NCBI RefSeq assembly: GCF_015767635.1
Contig: NZ_CP065230.1
Span: 3,162,001-3,226,000 of the forward strand
Direction: 5' to 3'
DNA length: 64,000 nt
DNA from: Halomonas sp. A40-4
GTDB taxonomy: Bacteria; Pseudomonadota; Gammaproteobacteria; Pseudomonadales; Halomonadaceae
Under the pieces are notes generated by a model. That model was given only the letters and a program-made list of their open reading frames with translations. It made no database searches and was not told where the DNA came from. Both the position numbers and the translations under genes were made by a program. Each line of letters begins with the position of its first letter. Positions within the stretch are counted from its first letter, which is position 1. Below, in pieces: positions 9,298-18,123 of the stretch.

Positions 9298-9316
9298 CCT
9301 GTCCCTGCGGGACAGG
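9298..9316. other. Perfect 8-bp stem-loop before pncA
   Basis: CCTGTCCC/GGGACAGG with a TGC loop lies 34 bp upstream of the pncA start and 24 bp after the ghrA stop. There is no T tract on either strand, so it is not a classic intrinsic terminator. It may be an mRNA processing or stability element or an operator for NAD-metabolism control. Confidence 0.5.
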
Positions 9317-9350
9317 GAGTAAACCCTTGTAAACGAAGGAGAAACGTACC

Positions 9351-9920
9351 ATGACGTCGCCCCTCCATGATTATCAACGCCACGACGCCCTTCTGGTCGT
9401 CGATATGCAAAACGACTTCTGTGAAGGCGGTGCGCTGGCGATTAACGGCGGCAGTGCTCTGGTGCCGGGCATTAATACCGAGATTGCCGCCGCCCTGAAC
9501 GCCGGTGCCACCGTGGTGGCTTCCCGCGACTGGCACCCGGTGGACCATGTCAGCTTTAGCCACCGGGGCGGCCCCTGGCCGATACACTGCGTTCAGGATA
9601 CGCCGGGAGCGGCTTTCCACCCCGACCTCACCCTGCCCGATGAGGTCATTCGCGTCAGCAAGGCCACGGCGTTCAACGCCGATGCCTACTCGGCATTCGA
9701 TGGCACCGGGCTTGGCGAGTACTTGCGCGAAAACGGTATCCAGCGCGTCGTGGTCTGCGGCCTGGCGCTTGATGTCTGTGTTCATGCCACGGTGCTTGCC
9801 GCCTGCCGTGAGGGCTTTACGACCCTGTTGCTGGAAACGCTATCCGCCGCGGCTGACCCTGACGCCGTCGAGCGCTGCCGCCATGAAATGCAGGCTGCCG
9901 GGGCCGAGGTACGCGCATGA
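9351..9920 (+). CDS. pncA: Nicotinamidase
   Basis: Hydrolyses nicotinamide to nicotinate and ammonia, the first step of NAD salvage. The 189-residue protein shows the isochorismatase-fold catalytic triad: Asp18 (VVDMQNDF), Lys104 (VSKATAF) and Cys143 (LALDVCVHAT). The metal ligands are D60, H62 and H66 in RDWHPVDHVSF. GAAGGAG precedes the start. The stop overlaps the pncB start as ATGA, so the two consecutive enzymes are translationally coupled. Length and motifs match bacterial PncA closely. Confidence 0.95.
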   Translation: MTSPLHDYQRHDALLVVDMQNDFCEGGALAINGGSALVPGINTEIAAALNAGATVVASRDWHPVDHVSFSHRGGPWPIHCVQDTPGAAFHPDLTLPDEVIRVSKATAFNADAYSAFDGTGLGEYLRENGIQRVVVCGLALDVCVHATVLAACREGFTTLLLETLSAAADPDAVERCRHEMQAAGAEVRA

Positions 9921-11266
9921 ATGAACCGTTAACGCTGAGCGTTGCAGACGAGGAGTTGGCGCTATTAACCGACCTCTACCAACTGACCATGATCCAGGCG
10001 TACTGGAAGGAGGGCATACATGACACGCCCGCGACTTTCAGCCTGTTTTTCCGCCAGTTGCCCCCGTCACGCCGCTTTATCCTCGCCTGCGGCCAGCAGC
10101 ACGCTGCGGCCAAACTCAGCCAGCTGCATTTTAACGATGCGGCCATTGAAAAACTCGCTTCGACCGGGCGCTTCGACGACGACTTTCTGAATTGGCTCGC
10201 GCACTGGCGGTTTTCCGGGGACATCTGGACCGTGCCCGAAGGGACGCCGCTTTTTCCCCATCAGCCGCTGCTTGAAGTGGACGCGCCGATCGCCGAGGCA
10301 CAACTGCTGGAAAGCCTCATCATGAACCTCGTGCAACTGGAAACCGTGCTCGCCTCCAAGGCCGCCCGCATCGTGTGGGCGGCAGGCAACCGTCCGGTGG
10401 TCGACTTTGGCATGCGCCGTGTACACGGCATCGATGCTGCCGTGCGTGGGGTCAGGGCCTACAAGACCGCCGGGCTGAACGGTACCAGCAATGTGCTCGG
10501 CGGGCTGCGTCATGACCTGCCGCTGAGTGGCACCATGGCGCACAGCTATGTTCTTGCCCATGACGATGAGCCATCGGCATTTCGTGCCTTCGCCCGTCAC
10601 TACCCCAACACCACCTTACTGGTCGACACCTACGACACCCTGGAAGGCGTCAGGCATGTGATTGACATGCTCCGCGACCTACCCGATTTATCGGTGGGTG
10701 CCGTACGCCTCGACTCCGGCGATCTAGGCCAGCTTGCAGGCAAGGCACGCGCCTTGCTGGACGATGCCGGTTTCACCGACATCAAGATCATTGCCAGCAG
10801 CGGCCTGGACGAGCATGGCATTGCCGAGCTTGTCGCCCAGGAAGTCCCCATCGATGCCTTTGGCGTAGGCACTCAAATGGGCGTTTCGGCAGATGCCCCG
10901 GTCATCGATCTCTCGTACAAGCTGGTTGAATACGCCGGGCAGCCAAGGGCCAAACACTCCCCCGGCAAAATCAGCCTGCCGACACGCAAACAGATATACC
11001 GCCGAAAGGATGCTGCCGGGCGTTATATTGGCGACACCATTGCCCAACGCGATGACACCCACATTCACGGAGAAGCCCTTCTGAGCCCGGTGGTGCAAAA
11101 CGGTGTTATCATCCCCGACACGATGGCGCAAGCACATCAAGCCAGGGCTCGCGTGGCGGATGCCCTACCGCGTTTTCCTGCCTCGGTGACGGCATTGGAG
11201 CAAGGTGAAAGCGATTACCCGGTGGAACTGAGTGACACCCTGAAGCATCTATCGTCCACGGTGTGA
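9917..11266 (+). CDS. pncB: Nicotinate phosphoribosyltransferase
   Basis: Converts nicotinate and PRPP to nicotinate mononucleotide. The 449-residue protein begins with the family segment LLTDLYQLTMIQAYWKEG (about 16-33), continues with VDFGMRRVHG near 157-166, and carries the PRPP-site regions LVDTYDTLEGV and AVRLDSGDLG followed by IIASSGLDEHGI. It overlaps pncA by 4 bp. It is longer than E. coli PncB (about 400 residues) and resembles the roughly 440-residue subtype. A cytoplasmic role in NAD salvage is well supported. Confidence 0.94.
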   Translation: MNEPLTLSVADEELALLTDLYQLTMIQAYWKEGIHDTPATFSLFFRQLPPSRRFILACGQQHAAAKLSQLHFNDAAIEKLASTGRFDDDFLNWLAHWRFSGDIWTVPEGTPLFPHQPLLEVDAPIAEAQLLESLIMNLVQLETVLASKAARIVWAAGNRPVVDFGMRRVHGIDAAVRGVRAYKTAGLNGTSNVLGGLRHDLPLSGTMAHSYVLAHDDEPSAFRAFARHYPNTTLLVDTYDTLEGVRHVIDMLRDLPDLSVGAVRLDSGDLGQLAGKARALLDDAGFTDIKIIASSGLDEHGIAELVAQEVPIDAFGVGTQMGVSADAPVIDLSYKLVEYAGQPRAKHSPGKISLPTRKQIYRRKDAAGRYIGDTIAQRDDTHIHGEALLSPVVQNGVIIPDTMAQAHQARARVADALPRFPASVTALEQGESDYPVELSDTLKHLSSTV

Positions 11267-11319
11267 TAGCACTAGGCTACCCCCGTTGGCTGGACTACTA
11301 CTTGTCAGGGAAACTCAAA

Positions 11320-12036
11320 ATGCGATGCGCTCTACTACCTCCTCTTACGTACCCGCGCTGCCTTGCGGTAGCGGTTACACTCTGTTTTACCGGCTTGACG
11401 ACGGCCGTCGCCGATGTGTCGCCCGGCACGGCTTTCTCGACGCCGAAGCCTTTTGAGGCACACTACCGGCTCAAGGTCGACGGCTGGCCAAGCGCCAATA
11501 TCACTCACCATTTGAGCCAGGAAGAGAGCCACTGGCTAAGCGACATGCGTTTCTCGATTGCCGTGGTCAGCGGTGAAGAGCGCAGCCGCTTCAGTGTCGC
11601 TGACGACGCCACGCGTGCACTGCTTTATAACAGCCGCTACTCGCTGTTTGGCATCGGCAACGATTACCAGCTCAAGGAAGAACAACTCACGACCCTTGAT
11701 CGGCAAACGGCTCTGTTCGACCTTTCCCGTCGTGCGGGAAAGGAAAACTGCAGCGCATCGGCCCCCTGCGATCTGCGCTTTCTCGATCATGAGGGAGAAG
11801 AAGAGCACTACCAGTACTATATGGAAAGCCAAGCCCCCATCAACGTCCCCGCCGGTGAGTTCGAAGCGTTGAATGTCATCATGCTCAATGCAGAAAAAGA
11901 TGACCGTGAGCTTCATCTGAGCTTTCATCCGGACTGGCCCGGACTGTTGCTTTCAGCGGAATATTTCAAGGACGGCGAGCGCGAAACGCAGATTGCCCTG
12001 ACCGACTTCAACCCAAGCGGGGGCGACACGCCGTAA
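11320..12036 (+). CDS. DUF3108 domain protein, probably exported
   Basis: 238-residue protein of a widespread, uncharacterised envelope family. The N-terminus has an Arg-containing start and a hydrophobic stretch (about 15-28) ending before a likely signal-peptidase site after TTAVA. The mature part has the family pattern FEAHYRLKVDGWP at its start and mostly beta-strand character. ATG 11320 has AGGGA eight bases upstream and gives a clean signal peptide; the upstream ATG at 11263 would overlap pncB by 4 bp and bury the signal. The next gene begins immediately after its stop. Function unknown. Confidence 0.75.
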   Translation: MRCALLPPLTYPRCLAVAVTLCFTGLTTAVADVSPGTAFSTPKPFEAHYRLKVDGWPSANITHHLSQEESHWLSDMRFSIAVVSGEERSRFSVADDATRALLYNSRYSLFGIGNDYQLKEEQLTTLDRQTALFDLSRRAGKENCSASAPCDLRFLDHEGEEEHYQYYMESQAPINVPAGEFEALNVIMLNAEKDDRELHLSFHPDWPGLLLSAEYFKDGERETQIALTDFNPSGGDTP

Positions 12037-12969
12037 ATGCTTTCCGGATTACTGATTGTTTTACTACCGCTTCTGCTGGGTTACCTGGTATCTGTCCCCG
12101 CGTTACGTTGGCAACAGCGCATCAACCATGCCGTCAACAGTGCCGTTTACATCATCCTGCTGCTGATGGGCATTAGCCTGGCCGGGCTTGAAAACCTGTC
12201 CAACCAGCTTGCCAAGCTGGGCGGCAACGCCCTTCTCCTGTTTAGTATTACCACCCTGCTTAACCTGGTCGCGCTGTGGTGGCTGTCGCGCAGGGTGGCG
12301 CTAAAGGCAGGCCAGTCACCGGTGGTCAAGGATGCGCCGACCAGCAAGCTCGCCGCGATGCAGGGCTCGTTATTGTTGGTTGCCGTAGTGGCGGCTGGGG
12401 TGATGACCGGCCTGTTGGCCGGCCCGCGGTTTGGGGAAGGGCTGTTTTCCACGGCCGATTTGTTGGCCGAATGGGTCCTCTATGGCCTTCTGGCACTGAT
12501 CGGTTGCCAGCTGCGCAACTCGGGCATGCCGCTCAAGCAGATCCTGCTCAATCGCCTGGGGCTGGCCATTGCCGTCACCCTGGCGCTTAGCTCGCTACTG
12601 GCAGGCCTGTTGGCCGCCCCGCTTCTGTCACTCAGTTGGAACGAAGGCCTCGCCATGGCCGCAGGCTTTGGCTGGTACTCGCTGTCGGCGATCCTGATTG
12701 GCGACCAGTTGGGGCCACTGATGGGGGGCGTGGCGTTTTTCAACGACCTGACCCGCGAGCTGCTGGCATTTATCCTGATTCCGCTGGTGATCCACCGCCA
12801 CACGGCGCTGGCCATCGGCTACGGCGGCGCCACCTCCATGGACTTCACCCTGCCCGTCATTCAACAACACGGCGGCGTGGCCTGCGTTCCCATCGCCGTG
12901 GTCAGCGGGTTTATTCTCTCGCTGCTGTCACCGCCGCTTATTCTGTTCTTTCTGTCGCTTTCGGGTTAG
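12037..12969 (+). CDS. lysO: LysO-type amino-acid exporter (DUF340)
   Basis: Inner-membrane protein of 310 residues with about eight hydrophobic segments, in the layout of the lysine exporter LysO/YbjE: an N-terminal half with IILLLMGISLAGLENL (about 40-55) and a C-terminal DUF340 half with GFGWYSLSAILIGDQLG (about 207-223), GGVAFFNDLTRELLAF and SMDFTLPVIQ. E. coli LysO exports lysine and toxic lysine analogues. The start codon directly abuts the DUF3108 stop (no gap), implying co-translation. The family is clear; the exact amino acid is not. Confidence 0.82.
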   Translation: MLSGLLIVLLPLLLGYLVSVPALRWQQRINHAVNSAVYIILLLMGISLAGLENLSNQLAKLGGNALLLFSITTLLNLVALWWLSRRVALKAGQSPVVKDAPTSKLAAMQGSLLLVAVVAAGVMTGLLAGPRFGEGLFSTADLLAEWVLYGLLALIGCQLRNSGMPLKQILLNRLGLAIAVTLALSSLLAGLLAAPLLSLSWNEGLAMAAGFGWYSLSAILIGDQLGPLMGGVAFFNDLTRELLAFILIPLVIHRHTALAIGYGGATSMDFTLPVIQQHGGVACVPIAVVSGFILSLLSPPLILFFLSLSG

Positions 12970-12982
12970 CGATACCCGACGT

Positions 12983-14005
12983 TCATTGATCAGTATGACG
13001 GCACTCACCCCTTACCGCGCTTTTCAGACAGTCTCGCAATGCAAGGCCCGTTAGTCCGCGGCCGAGTAAAACGGTGAGCTTTGCCAGGGCGGCTTCCAGT
13101 GTGATGTCGCTTCCAGCAATCACGCCCGCCTGATTAAGCGCGGCTCCGGTGGCGTAGGCGCCCTGTACCACCTCGCCCTGGGCACACTGGGTCACGTTGA
13201 GCAGCGCGACGCCGCGCTCGTTGGCCGCTTTCAGGTCGTCAAGCAGCTCGCCTCCAAAGCTAAGCGGGTTGCCAACGCCGTAGCTGTAAAGCACCAGGCC
13301 TTTCAGACTCTCATCAGCCAGCAACGCCCTTGCCCGGCGCAGCGACATCCCCGGATGCAGCGGCAGTACCGCGACCGCCTCGTCGTCCACCTCAATAGGG
13401 GCAAAGTTGGGCAGACCGCTCAGCAATGCCGAGGGCTGGGGGAAACTTACGCCAATACCCAGTTCAGCGAGCCAGGGGAAGTTGGGAGAGTCGAAGGCAT
13501 CCAGGCCTTGAGTGCGCACCTTGCGCGCCCGGTTACCGCGCAATAGCCGGTCATGAAACGCCAGGCTGACTTCGCAAGGTGTCGCGGGGTGAGCCGCAAG
13601 CTGTAACGCGCTGACGACATTATTCAACGCATCGCTTCTTGGCTCACCCAAGGGAATTTGGGAGCCGGTGAATATCACCGCCTTGTTCAACGCACCGAGC
13701 ATAAACGAAAGTGCAGCGGCGCTGTACGCCATGGTATCGGTGCCGTGGAGTACCACAAAGGCGTCGTAGTGGGGCCAGTGGCTTTCCAGCAGCGCCACCA
13801 GACGGTTCCAGGCAACTGGCATTAGCTCGGCGCTATCCATCAGCGGCTGCATCTCAATCACATCAAACGCTGGCAGCCGGTAAGGGTCACCCAGCGCCAG
13901 GTGCGCCGCCAGGCGTTCGGCCAGCCCCGCGCAGGGTATATAACCTTGTGGCGATGGCTGCATACCAATGGTCCCACCGGTATAGAGCATCAGTACGCGG
14001 GGCAT
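12983..14005 (-). CDS. ansA: Type I (cytoplasmic) L-asparaginase
   Basis: Hydrolyses asparagine to aspartate and ammonia. The 340-residue protein has both active-site threonine motifs, LYTGGTIGMQ near residue 12 and VVLHGTDTMAYSA near residues 83-95. There is no signal peptide, consistent with the AnsA type rather than periplasmic AnsB. It is convergent with lysO, 13 bp between stops, and is followed upstream by an amino-acid symporter on the same strand 43 bp away, suggesting an uptake-and-deamidation unit. Aspartate from this reaction could also feed cyanophycin synthesis. Confidence 0.93.
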   Translation of the reverse strand: MPRVLMLYTGGTIGMQPSPQGYIPCAGLAERLAAHLALGDPYRLPAFDVIEMQPLMDSAELMPVAWNRLVALLESHWPHYDAFVVLHGTDTMAYSAAALSFMLGALNKAVIFTGSQIPLGEPRSDALNNVVSALQLAAHPATPCEVSLAFHDRLLRGNRARKVRTQGLDAFDSPNFPWLAELGIGVSFPQPSALLSGLPNFAPIEVDDEAVAVLPLHPGMSLRRARALLADESLKGLVLYSYGVGNPLSFGGELLDDLKAANERGVALLNVTQCAQGEVVQGAYATGAALNQAGVIAGSDITLEAALAKLTVLLGRGLTGLALRDCLKSAVRGECRHTDQ

Positions 14006-14048
14006 GGGCTCTCCTATTTTGTCTTAGCAATACGTTCCAGTTAACTGC

Positions 14049-15512
14049 TTACTTCGCAGGCACCCCTTCCAGGCGCTGCTTTAATGCATCAGCCTCTTCG
14101 GGGTCCAGTTCCCAGGCTTTGGGATCCAGATCGAGATCCGGGTGCTGGTTAGCATCAAAAATCGGCTGTTTGATGCCCTGACGACGCTGCCCGTCGAAGT
14201 CTTTCAAAATGCGCAGGCCGCGCTTGAACAGCATGATCAACGCCAACAGGTTAACCACGGCCAGAAGCCCCATGGTGACATCCGCAAAGCCGAACACGGT
14301 GCCCAAATCGGTGGTCGCGCCCCAGCACACCAGCAGCACGATGGCTACGCGGAAGGCATTGAACAGGTTCTGGTTGTCACGGCTGAAAAAGTTGAGGCTG
14401 TTCTCGCCCAGATAGTAGTTGTACAGAATGGTACTGAAGGCAAACAGCAGCAGCGCCAGGCTGACAAAGGTGCGTCCCCATTCGCCCACATGGTCGGCCA
14501 ATGCGGCTTGAGTTAGCGCGATCCCCTCAACGCCAGCGCCCACAGCGGGGTCGTAAGCGCCGCTAAGCAGAATCAAGAACGCCGTGGCGGAACAGATGAT
14601 CACGGTATCGATGAAGACCGAAAATGCCTGCACGATACCCTGGTTAGCCGGATGCGGTACGTAGGCAACGGCCGCCACGTTGGGCGCACTACCCAGGCCC
14701 GCTTCGTTGGAAAACAGGCCACGCTTCAGGCCCATCATGATCGCCGCGCCGATCCCGCCACCCATCAGCGGTTCAAGGCCGAAAGCACTTTTCACAATCA
14801 GCGCGATAATGCCCGGAATGTCACCGATGTTCATGGCAATGACCAACAGCGCAATGGCGATATAGCTCACCGCCATAAAGGGCACCAACACTTCGGAAAT
14901 ACGCGCAATCCGCTTGATACCGCCGAAGATAATCAGCCCGACGAGCATCGCCAGAGCAATACCGCTATACAGCACCGGCACGCCGAAAGCGTCACCGAAA
15001 GAGGTCGCCACTGAATAAGATTGCAGTGCGGTAAACGCAAAACCGAAGGTCAACAGCAGCAGTGCCGAGTAGAACGCTGCCAGCCAGCGCCACTGCTTAC
15101 CCAGCCCTTTCACAATGTAGTAAGCGGGACCGCCGCGATAGGTGCCGTCACCTTCGGCCTCTTTATAGGTCTGTGCCAGGGTGCATTCCAAAAAGCTGGT
15201 GGCCATGCCCATCAAGCCCACCAACCACATCCAAAAAATTGCCCCTGGGCCACCCAGCGTAATCGCCACCGCCACACCGGCGATGTTGCCACCACCGACA
15301 CGCCCGGCTACAGACAGCACCAGCGCCTGGAACGAGCTTAAATGGCCGTGTTGGTTGCGCTTGAAGGCCTGGCCGGAGCCCAGAATACGAAACATCTCAC
15401 TGAAATAGCGAAACTGCACAAAGCGGGACGCAACGGTAAAACCGATACCAACCCCCACCAGCAGCACCAACAGAACCTTCCCCCACAGAAGGTCATTGAG
15501 CATATCGAGCAT
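14049..15512 (-). CDS. Alanine/glycine:cation symporter (AGCS family)
   Basis: Sodium- or proton-coupled amino-acid uptake carrier of the inner membrane, 487 residues with about ten to eleven hydrophobic segments. The AGCS signatures VAGRVGGGNIAGVAVAITLG (about 67-86), ATSFLECTLAQTYKE (about 103-117) and MGLKRGLFSNEAGLGSAPN (about 261-279) are all present. The hydrophilic C-terminal tail of about 50 residues is acidic. It precedes ansA on the same strand. Substrate may be alanine, glycine or glutamine-like; sequence alone does not decide. Confidence 0.9.
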   Translation of the reverse strand: MLDMLNDLLWGKVLLVLLVGVGIGFTVASRFVQFRYFSEMFRILGSGQAFKRNQHGHLSSFQALVLSVAGRVGGGNIAGVAVAITLGGPGAIFWMWLVGLMGMATSFLECTLAQTYKEAEGDGTYRGGPAYYIVKGLGKQWRWLAAFYSALLLLTFGFAFTALQSYSVATSFGDAFGVPVLYSGIALAMLVGLIIFGGIKRIARISEVLVPFMAVSYIAIALLVIAMNIGDIPGIIALIVKSAFGLEPLMGGGIGAAIMMGLKRGLFSNEAGLGSAPNVAAVAYVPHPANQGIVQAFSVFIDTVIICSATAFLILLSGAYDPAVGAGVEGIALTQAALADHVGEWGRTFVSLALLLFAFSTILYNYYLGENSLNFFSRDNQNLFNAFRVAIVLLVCWGATTDLGTVFGFADVTMGLLAVVNLLALIMLFKRGLRILKDFDGQRRQGIKQPIFDANQHPDLDLDPKAWELDPEEADALKQRLEGVPAK

Positions 15513-15652
15513 GTGATTCTCTCCGCGTTGTTGTATTAGCGTTATGTTGGAATGCGTGTCTTTCTAAAATCGCACGTTTGGAATAGCGCGCCGCGGAGAA
15601 CGTTTTACCAAGCGTGAGGCAGAATTAAATTTGGCGCAGCGTTGCAGTTGTA

Positions 15653-15690
15653 TGCACTTACTGCATCAATGGGTGCACCAGAGTGCATCA
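15653..15690. repeat. Short direct repeat TGCAC-N4/5-TGCATCA
   Basis: Two copies, at 15653-15668 and 15674-15690, lie upstream of the AGCS gene. The second also contains the inverted pair TGCAC-N4-GTGCA. This could be a binding site for a regulator of the symporter; no regulator can be assigned. Confidence 0.35.
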
Positions 15691-15691
15691 T

Positions 15692-15727
15692 AAAAAAAGT
15701 GCGCGCCTTATGAGGCTGCGCACTTTT
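15692..15727 (-). terminator. Intrinsic terminator of the OsmC-YcaO gene
   Basis: On the minus strand an AAAAGTGCGC/GCGCACTTTT stem extended by GCC/GGC is followed by a run of seven T. It lies 39 bp after the OsmC-YcaO stop. The A/T flanks would also allow weaker termination on the plus strand. Confidence 0.8.
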
Positions 15728-15765
15728 AGTTCAGCGAGATATACAGGCGGCGTGGCGTTGTTTCT

Positions 15766-17949
15766 TTACACTTCCGCCCTCGCCGCCCGTGCCGCGTGAA
15801 GCTTCTTATAGCTTTCGATCAAGCGCTGGTGGCGCTCAAGGCCTTCCAACTGCATGTTGGTCGGCGTTAGGCCATGGAAGCGCACGGCGCCTTCCACCGA
15901 GCCCACCACCGCTTCCATGGTGGCTTCGCCGAACATGCGCTGGAAGTTGGGCAGGTAATCATCCAGTTCCAGCTCGTCATCCAGGGCGATTTCCAGCACC
16001 GCGTTCACTGCCTGGTAGAACAGACCACGTTCGACGGTGTTGTCGTTGTACTGGAGGAACATCTGCACGCAGTCCAGCGCCTCTTCATGACGCTGAAGCG
16101 CCAGATAGACCAGCAGTTTCAGCTCCAGAATGGTCAACTGCCCCCAAACGGTGTTCTCGTCAAACTCGACGCCGATCAGCGTGATGATATCGGCGTGATC
16201 GTCCATCTGGCTGTCTTCCAGTCGTTCGACCAGATCGGTGAGTTGATCGTCATCCAGGCGGTGCAGGTTGAGAATATCCTCGCGGTAATCCAGCGCCTTG
16301 TTGGTGTTGTCCCAGATCAGATCCTCGATGGGATAAACCTCGGAGTAGCCCGGCACCAAAATGCGGCAAACCGGCGCGCCCAGATCCTCGTGCACCGCCA
16401 TATATACTTCGGCACCCAGCTCTTCAAAGATACCAAACAGCGTCTCGGCTTCTTCCTGGTTGGTGCCGGAGAAGTCCCACTCGCTGAACTCAAAGTCGGG
16501 CTTGGCGCTAAAGAAACGCCAGGAAACCACACCTACCGAGTCGATAAAGTGCTCAACGAAGTTGTTCGGCTCGGCCACGGTTTGCGAGTTGAAGGTCGGT
16601 AGCGGTAGATCGTTCAAGCCCTCGAAGCTGCGGCCCTGGAGCAACTCAGTCAGGCTGCGCTCCAGCGCCACTTCAAAGCTTGGGTGGGCGCCAAAGGAGG
16701 CAAAAACGCCGCCGGTACGCGGGTTCATCAGCGTGACGCACATCACCGGGAACTGCCCGCCCATGGAGGCATCTTTGACCAGCACCGGAAAGCCTTGGGC
16801 TTCCAAAGCGTTAATGCCTTCGACAATGCTGGGGTACTTCGCCAGCACCTCCTGCGGTACATCCGGCAGGGTCAACTCCTGTTCGAGGATTTCACGCTTG
16901 ACCGCCCGCTCGAAGATTTCCGACAGGCACTGCACCTGGGCTTCCACCAGGGTATTGCCCGCGCTCATACCGTTACTGAGGAACAGGTTTTCAATCAGGT
17001 TGGACGGAAAGTAAACAGTCTCGCCATCGGACTGACGCACACAAGGCAGCGAGACAATCCCCCGGTCTTCGCGACCCGAGTTGGTATCGATCAGATTAGA
17101 GCCGCACAGCTCGCCTTCCGGGTTGTAGATCGCCAGACAGTGCTCGTCGAGAATCTCCGCAGGCAGTTCGTCGTTAGGGCCCGGCTGGAACCACTTCTCA
17201 TTGGGGTAGTGAACAAAGTCACTGCCCGCCATCTCTTCGCCGAAGAACTGGTCGTTGTAGAAGAAATTGCAGCTCAAACGCTCGATAAATTCGCCCAACG
17301 CCGAACATAGCGCACTCTCTTTGGTGGCGCCTTTGCCGTTGGTAAAGCACATGGGAGCAGCCGCATCGCGGATGTGCAGTGACCAGACGTGGGGCACAAT
17401 ATTGCGCCAGGAAGCGATCTCGATCTTCATGCCCAGGTCAGCGAAAAGTGCGCTCATATTAGCGATGGTCTGCTCCAGCGGCAGATCCTTGCCTTCAATA
17501 TAGGTACTGCTGCCTTCCGGCGCGCCCATCAGCAGCGCCTGGGCGTCCTCGTCGATGTTCTCGACCACCTCGATTTGAAACTCAGGGCCGGTCTGGACGA
17601 CTTTCTTCACCGTACAGCGATCGATGGAGCGCAGCATGCCCTCGCGATCCTTGTCGGAGATATCCTCCGGCAATTCGACCTGAATCTTGAAAATCTGCTT
17701 ATAGCGATTTTCCGGGTCGACGATGTTATTTTGCGACAGGCGAATGTTCTCGGTGGGAATGTTCCGCGCGTTGCAGTACACCTTGACGAAGTAAGCCGCG
17801 CACATGGCCGACGAGGCCAGGAAGTAGTCAAACGGGCCAGGCGCCGAGCCGTCGCCCTTGTAGCGAATCGGCTGGTCGGAGATAACGTTAAAGTCGTCGA
17901 ACTTGGCCTCCAGGCGGAGGTTGTCGAGGTAGTTGACTTTGATTTCCAT
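15766..17949 (-). CDS. ycaO: OsmC-YcaO fusion protein
   Basis: 727-residue protein joining an OsmC-like domain (about 1-135; starts MEIKVNYLDNLRLEAKFD, with AMCAAYFVKVYC near 47-58) to a YcaO domain (about 170-560; GKGATKESALCSALGEFIERL near 207-227, consistent with the YcaO ATP site), then a helical C-terminal region (about 570-700). YcaO proteins phosphorylate backbone amides; E. coli YcaO has been linked to RimO-dependent methylthiolation of ribosomal protein S12. The OsmC part suggests a thiol or persulfide function. No peptide precursor or cyclodehydratase partner gene is near, so a RiPP role is unlikely. It stands alone, with its own terminator. Confidence 0.88.
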   Translation of the reverse strand: MEIKVNYLDNLRLEAKFDDFNVISDQPIRYKGDGSAPGPFDYFLASSAMCAAYFVKVYCNARNIPTENIRLSQNNIVDPENRYKQIFKIQVELPEDISDKDREGMLRSIDRCTVKKVVQTGPEFQIEVVENIDEDAQALLMGAPEGSSTYIEGKDLPLEQTIANMSALFADLGMKIEIASWRNIVPHVWSLHIRDAAAPMCFTNGKGATKESALCSALGEFIERLSCNFFYNDQFFGEEMAGSDFVHYPNEKWFQPGPNDELPAEILDEHCLAIYNPEGELCGSNLIDTNSGREDRGIVSLPCVRQSDGETVYFPSNLIENLFLSNGMSAGNTLVEAQVQCLSEIFERAVKREILEQELTLPDVPQEVLAKYPSIVEGINALEAQGFPVLVKDASMGGQFPVMCVTLMNPRTGGVFASFGAHPSFEVALERSLTELLQGRSFEGLNDLPLPTFNSQTVAEPNNFVEHFIDSVGVVSWRFFSAKPDFEFSEWDFSGTNQEEAETLFGIFEELGAEVYMAVHEDLGAPVCRILVPGYSEVYPIEDLIWDNTNKALDYREDILNLHRLDDDQLTDLVERLEDSQMDDHADIITLIGVEFDENTVWGQLTILELKLLVYLALQRHEEALDCVQMFLQYNDNTVERGLFYQAVNAVLEIALDDELELDDYLPNFQRMFGEATMEAVVGSVEGAVRFHGLTPTNMQLEGLERHQRLIESYKKLHAARAARAEV

Positions 17950-18123
17950 GAACGGGCACCCGGAGTGGTAAATGTCTAAAGGCCGTAAGCTGATTGGTGG
18001 CCATTATCCAGTTTTTTACCCGCTTCGTCTTGGGCAGTCTCCCGAATAATCTATTCAACGCCGATAGCGGGAAAGCGTTGCACTCTGCCACCCAAGGCAT
18101 CACATTAGGCAGCCCAAAAGCCC

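Noticed and set aside
15874-17979. Plus-strand frames across the OsmC-YcaO gene (up to about 240 codons)
   Set aside because: Antisense shadows without ribosome sites or recognisable protein features.
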